This document shows, one piece after another, positions 17,591 through 26,652 of a stretch of 64,000 bases of DNA. The notes under the pieces are model-generated. The model had not been told where the DNA came from, did not search any database, and saw nothing but the letters and a program-made list of their open reading frames with translations. The DNA comes from Achromobacter insuavis (GTDB lineage Bacteria; Pseudomonadota; Gammaproteobacteria; Burkholderiales; Burkholderiaceae_B), in contig NZ_CADIJR010000033.1 of assembly GCF_902859645.1 (NCBI RefSeq), positions 1 to 64,000 on the forward strand, given 5' to 3'. Position 1 is the stretch's first letter, and every line of letters starts with the position of its first letter. The position numbers were made by a program, and so were the translations under genes.

Positions 17591-18303
17591 CAGGCCGCGC
17601 CCGCCAGCACGTAGCCCAGCCCCCGCAGGTTGCGGATGGCGGGGGCGTCGCCGGCCTGGTCCAGCTGCAGTTTCCTGCGCAGGCTGCTGATGTGGGTGTC
17701 GATGCTGCGGTCGTAGCGGTCGGCGCTGCGGCCCAGCGCGTACAGGCTGATCTGGTCGCGCGCCACCACCTGGCCCGGCGCGCGCATCAGGATTTCCAGG
17801 ATGCGCTGTTCGGCGCCGGTCAGCAGCACCTCTTGCGCGCCAAGGCGGGCGCGGCCGCTGGCGGCGTCGAGCGACAGCGCGCCCACGTTCAGTTCGGGCG
17901 ACGGCGGTTGCGGCGTCTCCTCGAAGCGGCGCAGCACCGCGCCGATGCGGGCCTTGAGCTCGCGCGGGCTGAAGGGCTTGGCCAGGTAGTCGTCGGCGCC
18001 CAGCTCGAGCCCCAGCACCCGGTCGGTTTCGCCGCCATGGGCGGTGAACATGATGACCGGACGGCGCGAATGCTGGCGCAGCCGCCGTAACAGGTCGAGG
18101 CCGTTGCCGTCGGGCAGCATCAGGTCGAGCAGGACAAGGTCGAAGCAACCTTGCATTGCAAGAGGCAGACCTTGGGCGCTGTTGTGCGCCAGGGTCAGCT
18201 CGATCTGGCCGGGTTCGAGGTATTCACGCAGCATCAATGCCAGGTCGACGTCGTCGTCGATCAACAGGATGCGGCGCGTGGTCAAAGAGGGTGGGATGGA
18301 CAT
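17590..18303 (-). CDS. OmpR-family response regulator
   Basis: 237 residues. The receiver domain has the acidic patch IDDDVD (about 14-19), phospho-acceptor Asp in LVLLDLMLPDGNG, Thr in MFTAHGG and Lys in DDYLAKPFSPREL; the C-terminal winged helix has the RYDRSIDTHISSLRRKL recognition segment. ATG 18303 is chosen because the receiver begins about 12 residues later; a longer reading exists but is unsupported. First gene of the two-gene operon, it faces a TonB-dependent receptor across 208 bases that hold a Fur-like box, the same layout as PfeR-PfeS with PfeA in Pseudomonas. Confidence 0.93.
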   Translation of the reverse strand: MSIPPSLTTRRILLIDDDVDLALMLREYLEPGQIELTLAHNSAQGLPLAMQGCFDLVLLDLMLPDGNGLDLLRRLRQHSRRPVIMFTAHGGETDRVLGLELGADDYLAKPFSPRELKARIGAVLRRFEETPQPPSPELNVGALSLDAASGRARLGAQEVLLTGAEQRILEILMRAPGQVVARDQISLYALGRSADRYDRSIDTHISSLRRKLQLDQAGDAPAIRNLRGLGYVLAGAA

Positions 18304-18423
18304 GCGCTTGGGTTCTGTTGCTGAGGCAGCATAGCGGGTCGCCAGCGGCCGAAGTGTCAAGAAGTGCGAAGAAAGTAAAAGTTGCGGAAAGCGTGTTGCA
18401 GCCCCCGGACCGGCTCAATTCTA

Positions 18424-18444
18424 ATATGAGAATGGTTTTCATTA
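18424..18444 (+). promoter_or_regulatory. Fur-box-like operator
   Basis: TATGAGAATGGTTTTCATT at 18425-18443 fits the Fur 7-1-7 inverted pattern (TGAGAAT-G-GTTTTCA). It lies 70-90 bases upstream of the FepA-like receptor and in the divergent region shared with the two-component genes. Confidence 0.75.
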
Positions 18445-18511
18445 AAAATTGAGAGCGGGCGGCGCCGCGCACGGGGCGCGGTAGTCACCCGGGACGGGAG
18501 AGGTTGAAATC

Positions 18512-20524
18512 ATGAGCAGTAACGATCTGGCCGTGCGTCGCGCACTGGGCCCGCGCACCCGCCTGGCCGTCGCTTTGTGCGGCGCGGGCCTCGCCATGGG
18601 CCAGCCGGCCTGGGGGCAGGCGGCCGACACCAGGACGCTGGACACCGTGGTCGTCACGGCCAGCGGCTATGAGCAGCAGATCCAGGATGCGCCGGCGTCG
18701 ATCAGCGTGATTACGCGCCAGGACCTCGAAAAGAAGTTCTACCGCGACGTCACCGACGCGCTGGTCGAGGTGCCGGGCGTGGTGGTCACCGGCGGCGGCG
18801 ACCGCCAGGACATCAGCCTGCGCGGCATGGGCCCGAAGTACACGCTGATCCTGATCGACGGCAAGCGCCAGAACTCGCGTGAAACCCGCACCAACTCCGA
18901 TTCGAGCGGCGTGGAAGGCGGCTGGACGCCGCCGATCTCGGCCATCGAGCGCATCGAAGTGGTGCGCGGGCCGATGTCGTCGCTGTATGGGTCCGACGCC
19001 ATGGGCGGGGTGATCAACATCATCACCCGCAAGGTGCCCAGCGAGTGGGGCGGCGAGATCCGCATGGACACCACCATCCAGGAAAGCAGCAAGTCCGGCG
19101 ACATCTACCAGGGCAACTTCTACCTGGCCGGCCCGATCAAGAACGACCTGCTTGGCCTGCAGATCTACGGCCAGGCGACCCAGCGCGACGAAGACAAGAT
19201 CTTCGACGGCTACCGCAAGCGCAACGCCACCAACATCACCGCCAAGCTGGCGCTCACGCCCAACCGCGACCACGACATCGTGCTGGAGGCCACCTCCAGC
19301 CGCCAGAAATACGAGAACACGCTGGGCAAGACCGTCGCGCCGCTGGCGCCGGGCGTGGCGTGCCCGCGCACCGGTTGCCCGGCCTCGTCGGAAACCGACT
19401 ACCGCAGCAACAAGTGGGCCTTGTCGCACACCGGCCGCTGGGGCTGGGGCGTGTCCGACAGCTACGTGCAGCAGGAAGAATTCGACAACCGCTCGCGCCA
19501 GATGAAGATCAAGAACCTGGACCTGCAGACCAGCTGGTCGCTGCCGCTGGGTTCGCACATGCTGACGCTGGGCGGCAGCTACCTGACGCAGCGCCTGACC
19601 GACCAGACCGGCAACCAGCTGGCCGGCGGCCCCAGCAAGGTGGAGCGCTACCAGTGGGCGCTGTTCGCAGAGGACGAATGGCGCCTGGCCGAGAGCTTCG
19701 CGCTCACCGGCGGCCTGCGCATGGACCAGGACGAGAACTTCGGCAGCCATTTCAGCCCGCGCCTGTACGGCGTGTGGCACATGGCCGAGCGCTGGACCCT
19801 GAAGGGCGGCGTCTCCACCGGGTTCCGCGCGCCCGATCTGCGCCAGACGGTCGCGGGCTGGGGCCAGGTCAGCCGCGGCGGCAACATGTACGGCAACCCC
19901 AACCTGACGCCCGAGAAGTCGGTGACCGAGGAAATCGGCCTGCTGTATGACGATGGCGAAGGCTTCAACGCCGGCCTGACGCTGTTCAACAACGACTTCA
20001 AGGACAAGATCACGCGCGTCGCGTGCCCGCTGTCGCAGTGCACCGAGGGCCCCAACCAGTTCGGCGCCAACCCCACCACGTACATGAACGTGGACAAGGC
20101 GGTGTCGCGCGGCGTCGAGGCCAACCTGAAGCTGCCGCTGGGCCGCGACTGGTCGCTGAGCAGCAGCTACACCTTCACCAAGTCGGAACAGAAGACCGGC
20201 CAGTACCAGGGCCAGCCGCTGAACCAGTTGCCCAAGCACCTGTTCACCACCACGGTCAACTGGCAGGCCTCCGACGCGCTGGAAGCGTGGGCCCGCGTCA
20301 ACTACCGCGGCAAGGAAAGCCAGCCGATCACCGGCCCGTCCTCGTCGTCGCTGGTGGCGCCGTCCTACACCTTCGTCGACCTGGGCGGCTCCTACGCCGT
20401 CAACAAGAAGGTGTCGGTGTACGCCGGCATCTACAACCTGTTCGACAAAAAGGTCGGCTACGACGACTACGGCTATGTCGAGGACGGCCGCCGTTATTGG
20501 CTGGGCGTGGGCGTGAAGTTCTGA
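18512..20524 (+). CDS. TonB-dependent siderophore receptor, FepA/PfeA/CirA type
   Basis: 670 residues, an outer-membrane receptor. Signal peptide about 1-37 (cleavage near WGQA-AD), TonB box about 43-50 (LDTVVVTA), plug domain about 55-175 (ISLRGMGPKYTLILIDG, VVRGPMSSLYGSDAMGGVINI), then a 22-strand barrel ending in GVGVKF with the terminal Phe. The plug style is that of catecholate receptors such as FepA, PfeA, CirA and Bordetella BfrA. It heads an operon with a complete siderophore ABC importer and has a Fur-like box and a divergent two-component system, so it probably takes up a xenosiderophore under double control. Confidence 0.92.
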   Translation: MSSNDLAVRRALGPRTRLAVALCGAGLAMGQPAWGQAADTRTLDTVVVTASGYEQQIQDAPASISVITRQDLEKKFYRDVTDALVEVPGVVVTGGGDRQDISLRGMGPKYTLILIDGKRQNSRETRTNSDSSGVEGGWTPPISAIERIEVVRGPMSSLYGSDAMGGVINIITRKVPSEWGGEIRMDTTIQESSKSGDIYQGNFYLAGPIKNDLLGLQIYGQATQRDEDKIFDGYRKRNATNITAKLALTPNRDHDIVLEATSSRQKYENTLGKTVAPLAPGVACPRTGCPASSETDYRSNKWALSHTGRWGWGVSDSYVQQEEFDNRSRQMKIKNLDLQTSWSLPLGSHMLTLGGSYLTQRLTDQTGNQLAGGPSKVERYQWALFAEDEWRLAESFALTGGLRMDQDENFGSHFSPRLYGVWHMAERWTLKGGVSTGFRAPDLRQTVAGWGQVSRGGNMYGNPNLTPEKSVTEEIGLLYDDGEGFNAGLTLFNNDFKDKITRVACPLSQCTEGPNQFGANPTTYMNVDKAVSRGVEANLKLPLGRDWSLSSSYTFTKSEQKTGQYQGQPLNQLPKHLFTTTVNWQASDALEAWARVNYRGKESQPITGPSSSSLVAPSYTFVDLGGSYAVNKKVSVYAGIYNLFDKKVGYDDYGYVEDGRRYWLGVGVKF

Positions 20525-20589
20525 GCCCGCGTGCAACACCCGGGGACCGCCGCCGCCAGGCGGCGTTCCCGCAACCTGGAGAGATGAGC

Positions 20590-21540
20590 ATGACGATGAA
20601 ACAAACCCAAGCGCGACGCGCCGGCCGCTGGCTGGCGTGTGCCACCGCGGCCCTGGTCCTGGGCACCGCCAGCGCGCTGAGCGCGGCCCAGACCGTGCCG
20701 GTCAAGCATGCGCGCGGCGAAACCGCCGTGCCGTCCAACCCGACCAAGACCGTGGTGCTGGACCTGGCGGTGCTGGACACCCTGCATGCGCTGGGCGTGG
20801 ACGTCACCGGCGTGCCGACGGCCGCCAAGCTGCCGCCGCAGCTGGCCCAATATGCCGACAAGCGCTACCTGAAGGTGGGCAGCATGTTCGAGCCCAACTA
20901 CGAAGTGATCCACGCGGCGCAGCCGCAGGTGATTTTCGTGGCCGGCCGCTCGGCGCCCAAGTACGACGAGCTGGCCAAGTTGGCGCCCACGGTGGACCTG
21001 ACCGCCGACGCCAAGGATCTGGTGGGCAGCGTGGTGCGCAGTACCGAAACGCTGGCCGCCATCTACGGCAAACAGGCGCAGGCCAAGCAGAAGCTGGACG
21101 CCCTGCGCGCCTCGATCGCCGCGCTGCACGGCAAGGCCGCCGGCGCCGGCACCGGCCTGATCGTGCTGACCACCGGCGGCAAGATGAGCGCCTACGGCCC
21201 GGGCTCGCGCTTTGGCGTCATCCATGACGCGTTCGGCATCGCGCCGGCCGCCAAGGACCTGAACGTGTCGAACCACGGCCAGGCGATCTCGTTCGAGTTC
21301 ATCGCCCAGACCGATCCGGACTGGCTGTTCGTGATCGACCGTGACGCCGCCATCGGCCGCGAGGGCACGTCGGCCCAGCGCATGCTGGACAACGAGCTGA
21401 TCCGTCCGACCAAGGCCTGGAAGCAGCAGCGCGTGGTCTACCTGAACGGCTACAACTGGTACCTGCTGGGCAGTGCCGGCCTGACCGCTATGCAGCAGAA
21501 CGTGGATGACCTGGCGCGCGCGCTGTCGGGCACGAAGTAG
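20590..21540 (+). CDS. Periplasmic ferric-siderophore-binding protein (FatB/CeuE/YclQ type)
   Basis: 316 residues in a class III binding-protein fold. Sec signal peptide about 1-33 (hydrophobic stretch LACATAALVLGTASA); no lipobox at the right place, so soluble. NPTKTVVLDLAVLDTLHALG and YEVIHAAQPQVIFVAGR are typical of the FatB/CeuE/YclQ group that binds petrobactin or linear catecholate complexes. ATG 20590 is preferred over 20584 and 20596 because GGAG (20578-20581) is then 8 bases away. It follows the receptor gene by 65 bases and precedes two permeases and an ATPase. Confidence 0.9.
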   Translation: MTMKQTQARRAGRWLACATAALVLGTASALSAAQTVPVKHARGETAVPSNPTKTVVLDLAVLDTLHALGVDVTGVPTAAKLPPQLAQYADKRYLKVGSMFEPNYEVIHAAQPQVIFVAGRSAPKYDELAKLAPTVDLTADAKDLVGSVVRSTETLAAIYGKQAQAKQKLDALRASIAALHGKAAGAGTGLIVLTTGGKMSAYGPGSRFGVIHDAFGIAPAAKDLNVSNHGQAISFEFIAQTDPDWLFVIDRDAAIGREGTSAQRMLDNELIRPTKAWKQQRVVYLNGYNWYLLGSAGLTAMQQNVDDLARALSGTK

Positions 21541-21576
21541 GCGCATGGCTCACTGGATGGAACCGGAGTCGGCCGG

Positions 21577-22566
21577 GTGAAGCAGGGTGGCATGATCACC
21601 GGCTGGGCCGGACTGGCGGCGTTGCTGCTGTTGTTGCTGTTGTTGTGCGTGGCCAGCGTCAGCCTGGGCGCGGGGTCGTTCTCGTTCGCCGCGCTGGCGG
21701 GCGGGCCGGACGCCGAGCGCGCCTGGCGCCTGCTGCTGGTCAGCCGCGTGCCGCGCACGCTGGCCCTGCTGCTGGCCGGCATGGCGCTGGCGGTGGCCGG
21801 GCTCATCATGCAGATGCTGGTGCGCAACCGCTACGTCGAGCCGACCACGGCCGGCACCGTCGAGTCGGCCACGCTCGGCATCCTGGTGGTGACGCTGCTG
21901 GCGCCGGACACGCCGGTGATCGGCAAGATGCTGACGGCCACCGGCTTCGCGCTGGCGGGCACGCTGCTGTTCCTGGCGCTGCTGCGGCGCGTGCCGCTGC
22001 GCACGCCCTTCATCGTGCCGCTGATCGGCCTGATCCTGGGCGGCGTGATCCACGCCGTCACCACCTTCGTCGCCTATCGCTACGACCTGCTGCAGTCGCT
22101 GCATGCCTGGACCACGGGTGATTTCTCCGGCGTGCTGCGCGGCCGCTACGAACTGCTGTGGATCGGCTTCGCGCTGGCGGCCGCGGCCTATCTGGCGGCG
22201 GACCGCTACACCGTGGCCGGCATGGGCCGCGAGTTCGCCGCCAATCTCGGTCTGAACCACGCGCGCCTGACGTTGACGGGGCTGTTGATCGTGTCGGCGA
22301 TCTCCGCGGTGGTGGTGGTGACGGCCGGCGGCATTCCGTTCCTGGGCCTGATCGTGCCGAACGCCGTCAGCCTGGTGCTGGGCGACAACATGCGCCGCTC
22401 GATTCCATGGGTGGCGGCGCTGGGGGGCGTCTTCGTGCTGGCCTGTGACATCATCGGCCGCCTGGTGATCCATCCGTACGAGGTGCCGCTCGGCACGGTG
22501 GTGGGCGTGGTGGGCAGCATCCTGTTCCTGTGCCTGTTGCACGGCCGGAGGAACCGCCGTGGCTGA
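21577..22566 (+). CDS. Iron-siderophore ABC permease, FecCD family (FatD/YclN type)
   Basis: 329 residues, about 9-10 transmembrane segments. SRVPRTLALLLAGMALAVAGLIMQ and GIPFLGLIVPNAVSLVLGDN are FecCD signatures; the latter is the contact with the ATPase. It forms a heterodimeric channel with the next gene product. The start is GTG 21577 after CGGAG; ATG 21592 is possible. The stop overlaps the next gene by 8 bases. Confidence 0.93.
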   Translation: MKQGGMITGWAGLAALLLLLLLLCVASVSLGAGSFSFAALAGGPDAERAWRLLLVSRVPRTLALLLAGMALAVAGLIMQMLVRNRYVEPTTAGTVESATLGILVVTLLAPDTPVIGKMLTATGFALAGTLLFLALLRRVPLRTPFIVPLIGLILGGVIHAVTTFVAYRYDLLQSLHAWTTGDFSGVLRGRYELLWIGFALAAAAYLAADRYTVAGMGREFAANLGLNHARLTLTGLLIVSAISAVVVVTAGGIPFLGLIVPNAVSLVLGDNMRRSIPWVAALGGVFVLACDIIGRLVIHPYEVPLGTVVGVVGSILFLCLLHGRRNRRG

Positions 22567-23545
22567 TTCCGCCGTATCGCGCGCCGCCGCGGCGCGTTCG
22601 CCGCAGGCCTGGCGCCTGGCCGTGCTGGCCGCGCTGGCGCTGTTGTGCGTGGCCGGCTTCATGATGCTCGGCGCCAACGGCCAGTGGGACTTCGTGCTGC
22701 CGTTCCGTGGCGGCAAGCTGGCGGCGATGCTGCTGGTGGCGTACGCGGTGGCGGTGTCGTCGGTGCTGTTCCAGACCGTCACCCACAACCGCATCCTGAC
22801 GCCGGCCATCATGGGCTTCGACGCGCTCTATCTGCTGATCCAGTCGGTGGTGGTGTTCGGCTTCGGCCAGGCGGCGGGCGCGGTCAGCCATCCGGTGGCG
22901 GCCTTCGTGCTGGAGGTGTGCGCGATGACGGCGTTCGCCTGCCTGCTGTTCCGTTGGCTGTTCACCGACGTGGTGCGCAGCCTGCATCTGATGATGCTGG
23001 TCGGCATCATCTTCGGCCTGTTGTTCCGCAGCCTGTCCAGTTTTGTCGTGCGCCTGATCGACCCGAACGAGTTCCTGGTGCTGCAGGACCGGATGTTCGC
23101 CAATTTCAATTCGGTGCGCACCGGCCTCCTGCCGATCGCGCTGACGGCGGTGGCCGTGGCCACGCTGCTGATCTGGCGCATGCGGCGCCGCTACGACGTG
23201 CTGGCGCTGGGGCGCGAGATCGCGCTGAACCTGGGCGTGGACTACCGCCGCACCTTGCTGCTGACGCTGGCCGCCATTGCCGTGCTGGTGTCGGTGTCCA
23301 CCGCGCTGGTGGGGCCGGTGACCTTCTTCGGCCTCCTGGTCAGCAACCTGGCTTACCAGGCGATGGGGTCGGACCGGCATCGCCACACCGTGCCGGCCGC
23401 GGTGCTGCTCAGCGTCATCTTCCTGGTGGGCGGCCAGACGCTGCTGGAACGGGTGTTGCAGCTGAGCACCACGGTCAGCGTGGTCATCGAATTCGTGGGC
23501 GGAGTGATGTTCCTGGCCCTGATCTTGCGCAGGGGACGCCAATGA
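22559..23545 (+). CDS. Iron-siderophore ABC permease, FecCD family (FatC/YclO type)
   Basis: 328 residues, about 9-10 membrane segments, the second permease subunit. Conserved parts are HNRILTPAIMGFDALY, LGREIALNLGVDYRR and LVGPVTFFGLLVSNLAYQ. The GTG start is preceded by GGAGGAA. Its stop overlaps the ATPase start in an ATGA junction. Confidence 0.93.
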   Translation: MADSAVSRAAAARSPQAWRLAVLAALALLCVAGFMMLGANGQWDFVLPFRGGKLAAMLLVAYAVAVSSVLFQTVTHNRILTPAIMGFDALYLLIQSVVVFGFGQAAGAVSHPVAAFVLEVCAMTAFACLLFRWLFTDVVRSLHLMMLVGIIFGLLFRSLSSFVVRLIDPNEFLVLQDRMFANFNSVRTGLLPIALTAVAVATLLIWRMRRRYDVLALGREIALNLGVDYRRTLLLTLAAIAVLVSVSTALVGPVTFFGLLVSNLAYQAMGSDRHRHTVPAAVLLSVIFLVGGQTLLERVLQLSTTVSVVIEFVGGVMFLALILRRGRQ

Positions 23546-24300
23546 TCGATATCCAACAAATCAGCAAGCAGTATGGCGACAGCGTGGTCGTGGACCAGGT
23601 GTCGCTGGCGCTGCCCGCGGGCGGCGTGACCGCCATCATCGGCCCCAACGGCGCCGGCAAGTCGACCCTGCTGTCGATGATCAGCCGCCTGTTGCCGCCG
23701 TCGGCCGGCCACATCCTGGTCGACGGCCTGGACGTGGCGCGCAGCGACAGCCGCGAGCTGGCGCGCCGCCTGGCCATCCTGCGGCAGGACAACCACCTGC
23801 CGCTGCGCCTGACGGTGCGCGACCTGGTGGCGTTCGGCCGCTATCCGCACACCGGCGGACGGCTGACGCTGGACGACAAGGCCCATATCGACCGCGCCAT
23901 CGCCTATCTGGAGCTGGAGCCGCTGGCCGACCGCTACCTGGACGAGATGTCCGGCGGCCAGCGCCAGCGCGCCTTCGTGGCGATGGTGCTGTGCCAGGAC
24001 ACGCGCTATGTGCTGCTGGACGAGCCGCTCAACAGTCTCGACATGAAGCACGCCGTGGCCATGATGGGCACCCTGCGGCGCGCGGCCGACGAACTGGGCA
24101 AGACCGTGGTGCTGGTGCTGCACGACATCAACTTCGCCTCGGCCTACGCCGACCGCATCGTGGCGATGAAGGCGGGCAGGGTGGCGCACCATGGCGCCCC
24201 GGCCGAGTTGATCCGCCCGGAAATCCTGGGCGCGCTGTACGAGCTGCCCATCGACGTGCACGAGATCAGCGGCAAGCGCATCTGCGTGTACTACCGCTAA
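23542..24300 (+). CDS. Iron-siderophore ABC transporter ATPase (YclP/FatE-like)
   Basis: 252 residues. Walker A GPNGAGKST (near 34-42), signature MSGGQRQRAFVAMVL, Walker B YVLLDEPLNSLD with the catalytic Glu, and the H-loop LVLHDINFA. All motifs are intact. It drives import through the two preceding permeases. The four-gene importer plus receptor forms one tightly spaced operon from 18512. Confidence 0.94.
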   Translation: MIDIQQISKQYGDSVVVDQVSLALPAGGVTAIIGPNGAGKSTLLSMISRLLPPSAGHILVDGLDVARSDSRELARRLAILRQDNHLPLRLTVRDLVAFGRYPHTGGRLTLDDKAHIDRAIAYLELEPLADRYLDEMSGGQRQRAFVAMVLCQDTRYVLLDEPLNSLDMKHAVAMMGTLRRAADELGKTVVLVLHDINFASAYADRIVAMKAGRVAHHGAPAELIRPEILGALYELPIDVHEISGKRICVYYR

Positions 24301-24436
24301 GGGTTGCCGCGAAAAAAAAGGGGTGCGATCACGGGGACGAGATCGGCGCGCACGCGTGGCACAAGGCGGCTGAAAAGCATCTGAATTGGACGCGTGTCTC
24401 ATTTATCGTGGCCGCAAGGCAACGTAATGATAAAAG

Positions 24437-24458
24437 CATTGCGATTGATTCTCGTTGT
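24437..24458 (+). promoter_or_regulatory. Probable Fur box
   Basis: TGCGATTGATTCTCG (24440-24454) matches the Fur 7-1-7 pattern imperfectly (TGCGATT-G-ATTCTCG). It lies about 55-75 bases upstream of the second receptor, in a 212-base gap after the ABC operon. I see no terminator there. Confidence 0.5.
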
Positions 24459-24512
24459 CAAGAGAATGGCGAATCCTTCCATTTCAAACGACTTCGACAA
24501 GACCCGCTGGCC

Positions 24513-26609
24513 ATGCACGTCCTTCGCCCCCTCACCGCCGCCCTGTTCGTCGTGGCGCCCCTGGCCGCGCACGGCCAGGCCGCCGCGCCCACCGCCACCT
24601 TGCCCGCCGTCAGCGTCGTCGGCACCGACGACAGCGCGCAGAGCTACAACCCGCCCGCCTCCACCAGCGCCACCAAGATCGACGCGCCGCTGCGCGACAT
24701 TCCGCAGACGGTGAACGTGGTGCCGGCGCAGGTGCTGCGCGACCAGCACGCCATGTCGGTGCAGGACGCGCTCAAGAACGTGCCGGGCGTCAGCTTCTCG
24801 ACCGGCGACGGCCAGCGCGACCAGGTCTCGATCCGCGGCTTCACCGCCATCGCCGATCAGTTCGTCGACGGCTTCCGCGACGACGCGTTGTACTACCGCG
24901 ACCTCTCCAACGTCGAGCGCATCGACGTCATCAAGGGGCCGGCCGCGGTGCTGTACGGCCGCGGCTCGTCGGGCGGCCTGATCAACCGCGTCACCAAGAA
25001 GCCGGGCGAGGACATCTCGCAGGTCGGCCTGAGCTACGGCTCGTGGAATGACCGCCGGCTCGACCTGGACCTGGGCCGCGCCAACGAGAGCGGCTCCATG
25101 TCGTGGCGCCTGACCGGCGCGGTGGAGAAGGGCGACAGCTACCGCGACAAGCAGTTCATCGACCGCAAGGCGATTGCGCCGTCGGCCCAGTTCAAGCTGG
25201 GCGAGAACACCACCTTCCTGCTGCAGACCGAGTTCCTGGAAGACCGCCGCCTGACCGACTTCGGCATTCCGGCCTATCACGGCCGGCCGGTGGACGTGGA
25301 CCCGTCCACCTACTACGGCGCCGAGAACGCGCGCGACACCGATTACACGCAGACCCGCGTGCAGTCCTATGCCGGCACGCTGACGCACCGCTTCAACGAG
25401 AACTGGTCGCTGCGCAACGCCACGCGCTACTACCACTACACGCTGAACCGCAACAACACGCTGCCGGGCTCGGTCAACGAAGCGGCGCAAACCGTTTCGC
25501 TGACGCACGGCAACGTGCTGCGCGACGAACACGGCTGGACCAACCAGACCGAGCTGATGCAGCGCGTGCAGTGGGGCTCGGTGCGCCACGACATCCTGTA
25601 CGGCGTCGAAGTGGGGCAGCAGAACAAGGACCTGGTGAGCTATTCCAACGCCAACGTGGCGGTGGTCAACCTGTTCGATCCGCAACTGCCGACGCTGCAG
25701 CGCCAGGCCGTGGGCGCGCCCGGCTCCGACAGCCTGGGCCGCTTCAGCACGCTCGGCCTGTATGTGCAGGACATGGTGTCGCTGGGCGAGCACTGGAAGG
25801 TGCTGGGCGGCGTGCGCCATGACCGCTTCGAGCAGAAGACCGAGGACCGCCGCAGCGGCCAGAACCTGCAGCGCACCGACTCCAACCTGAGCCCGCGCCT
25901 GGGCCTGGTGTTCCAGCCGGACAGCGTGCAGTCGTACTACGTGTCGTGGAGCCGTTCGTACCAGCCCTCGGGCGAGGCCTTCGCGCTGGCCGCCAACAAC
26001 GTCGACCTGGCGCCCGAGAAGACCACCAACTACGAAGTCGGCGCCAAGTACGACTTCCTGGACGGCAAGCTGTCGACCACCGTGTCCGTGTTCCGCCTGG
26101 AGCGTACCGACATCAAGGTCACCAATCCGGTGACTAACACGCTGGTGCCGGTGGGCACGCAGCGCACCGACGGCGCCGAATGGACGCTGTCGGGCGACCT
26201 GTCCAACGGCTGGCGCGCGGTGCTGGGCTACGCCTACCTGGATGCGCGCGTGACGCAGTCGGTCGCGGTGGACGCCGGCAAGAGCGTGGAAGGCAAGCGC
26301 GCGACCTTGACGCCGCGCCATGCCGGCAACGTCTGGATCACCAAGGATCTGGGCGACGGTTTCGGCGCCGGCGCCGGCCTGAACCTGGTGGGCGCGCGCT
26401 TCGCCAACCCGGGCAACACGGTCACGCTGCCGGGCTACCTGACGGCGGACGCGGCGGCGTGGTGGCGCCAGGGGCCGTACTCGGTGCAGCTGAACGTGTA
26501 CAACCTGTTCAACGCCGGCTATATCGTCTCGGCCCACGGCACCAGCCCCAACCTGAACATGCCGGGCGCGCCGCGCAACGCGATGCTGAGCCTGCAGTAC
26601 CGCATGTAA
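24513..26609 (+). CDS. TonB-dependent siderophore receptor, Fiu/FhuE-like
   Basis: 698 residues. Signal peptide about 1-22 (LFVVAPLAAHGQA), TonB-box region about 28-37 (LPAVSVVG), plug with IDAPLRDIPQTVNVVPAQVLR and VDVIKGPAAVLYGRGSSGG-like sequence (about 50-160), and a barrel ending in LSLQYRM. The end of the barrel (NLFNAGYIVSAHGTSPNLN) recalls catecholate receptors of the Fiu group. There is no N-terminal STN signalling domain, so it is not linked to an ECF sigma factor. It has its own Fur-like box and may be monocistronic. Confidence 0.9.
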   Translation: MHVLRPLTAALFVVAPLAAHGQAAAPTATLPAVSVVGTDDSAQSYNPPASTSATKIDAPLRDIPQTVNVVPAQVLRDQHAMSVQDALKNVPGVSFSTGDGQRDQVSIRGFTAIADQFVDGFRDDALYYRDLSNVERIDVIKGPAAVLYGRGSSGGLINRVTKKPGEDISQVGLSYGSWNDRRLDLDLGRANESGSMSWRLTGAVEKGDSYRDKQFIDRKAIAPSAQFKLGENTTFLLQTEFLEDRRLTDFGIPAYHGRPVDVDPSTYYGAENARDTDYTQTRVQSYAGTLTHRFNENWSLRNATRYYHYTLNRNNTLPGSVNEAAQTVSLTHGNVLRDEHGWTNQTELMQRVQWGSVRHDILYGVEVGQQNKDLVSYSNANVAVVNLFDPQLPTLQRQAVGAPGSDSLGRFSTLGLYVQDMVSLGEHWKVLGGVRHDRFEQKTEDRRSGQNLQRTDSNLSPRLGLVFQPDSVQSYYVSWSRSYQPSGEAFALAANNVDLAPEKTTNYEVGAKYDFLDGKLSTTVSVFRLERTDIKVTNPVTNTLVPVGTQRTDGAEWTLSGDLSNGWRAVLGYAYLDARVTQSVAVDAGKSVEGKRATLTPRHAGNVWITKDLGDGFGAGAGLNLVGARFANPGNTVTLPGYLTADAAAWWRQGPYSVQLNVYNLFNAGYIVSAHGTSPNLNMPGAPRNAMLSLQYRM

Positions 26610-26652
26610 GGCATCAGGGCGCCGCGCGCGGGGCTGGCGCGCGGCCGCCGGG

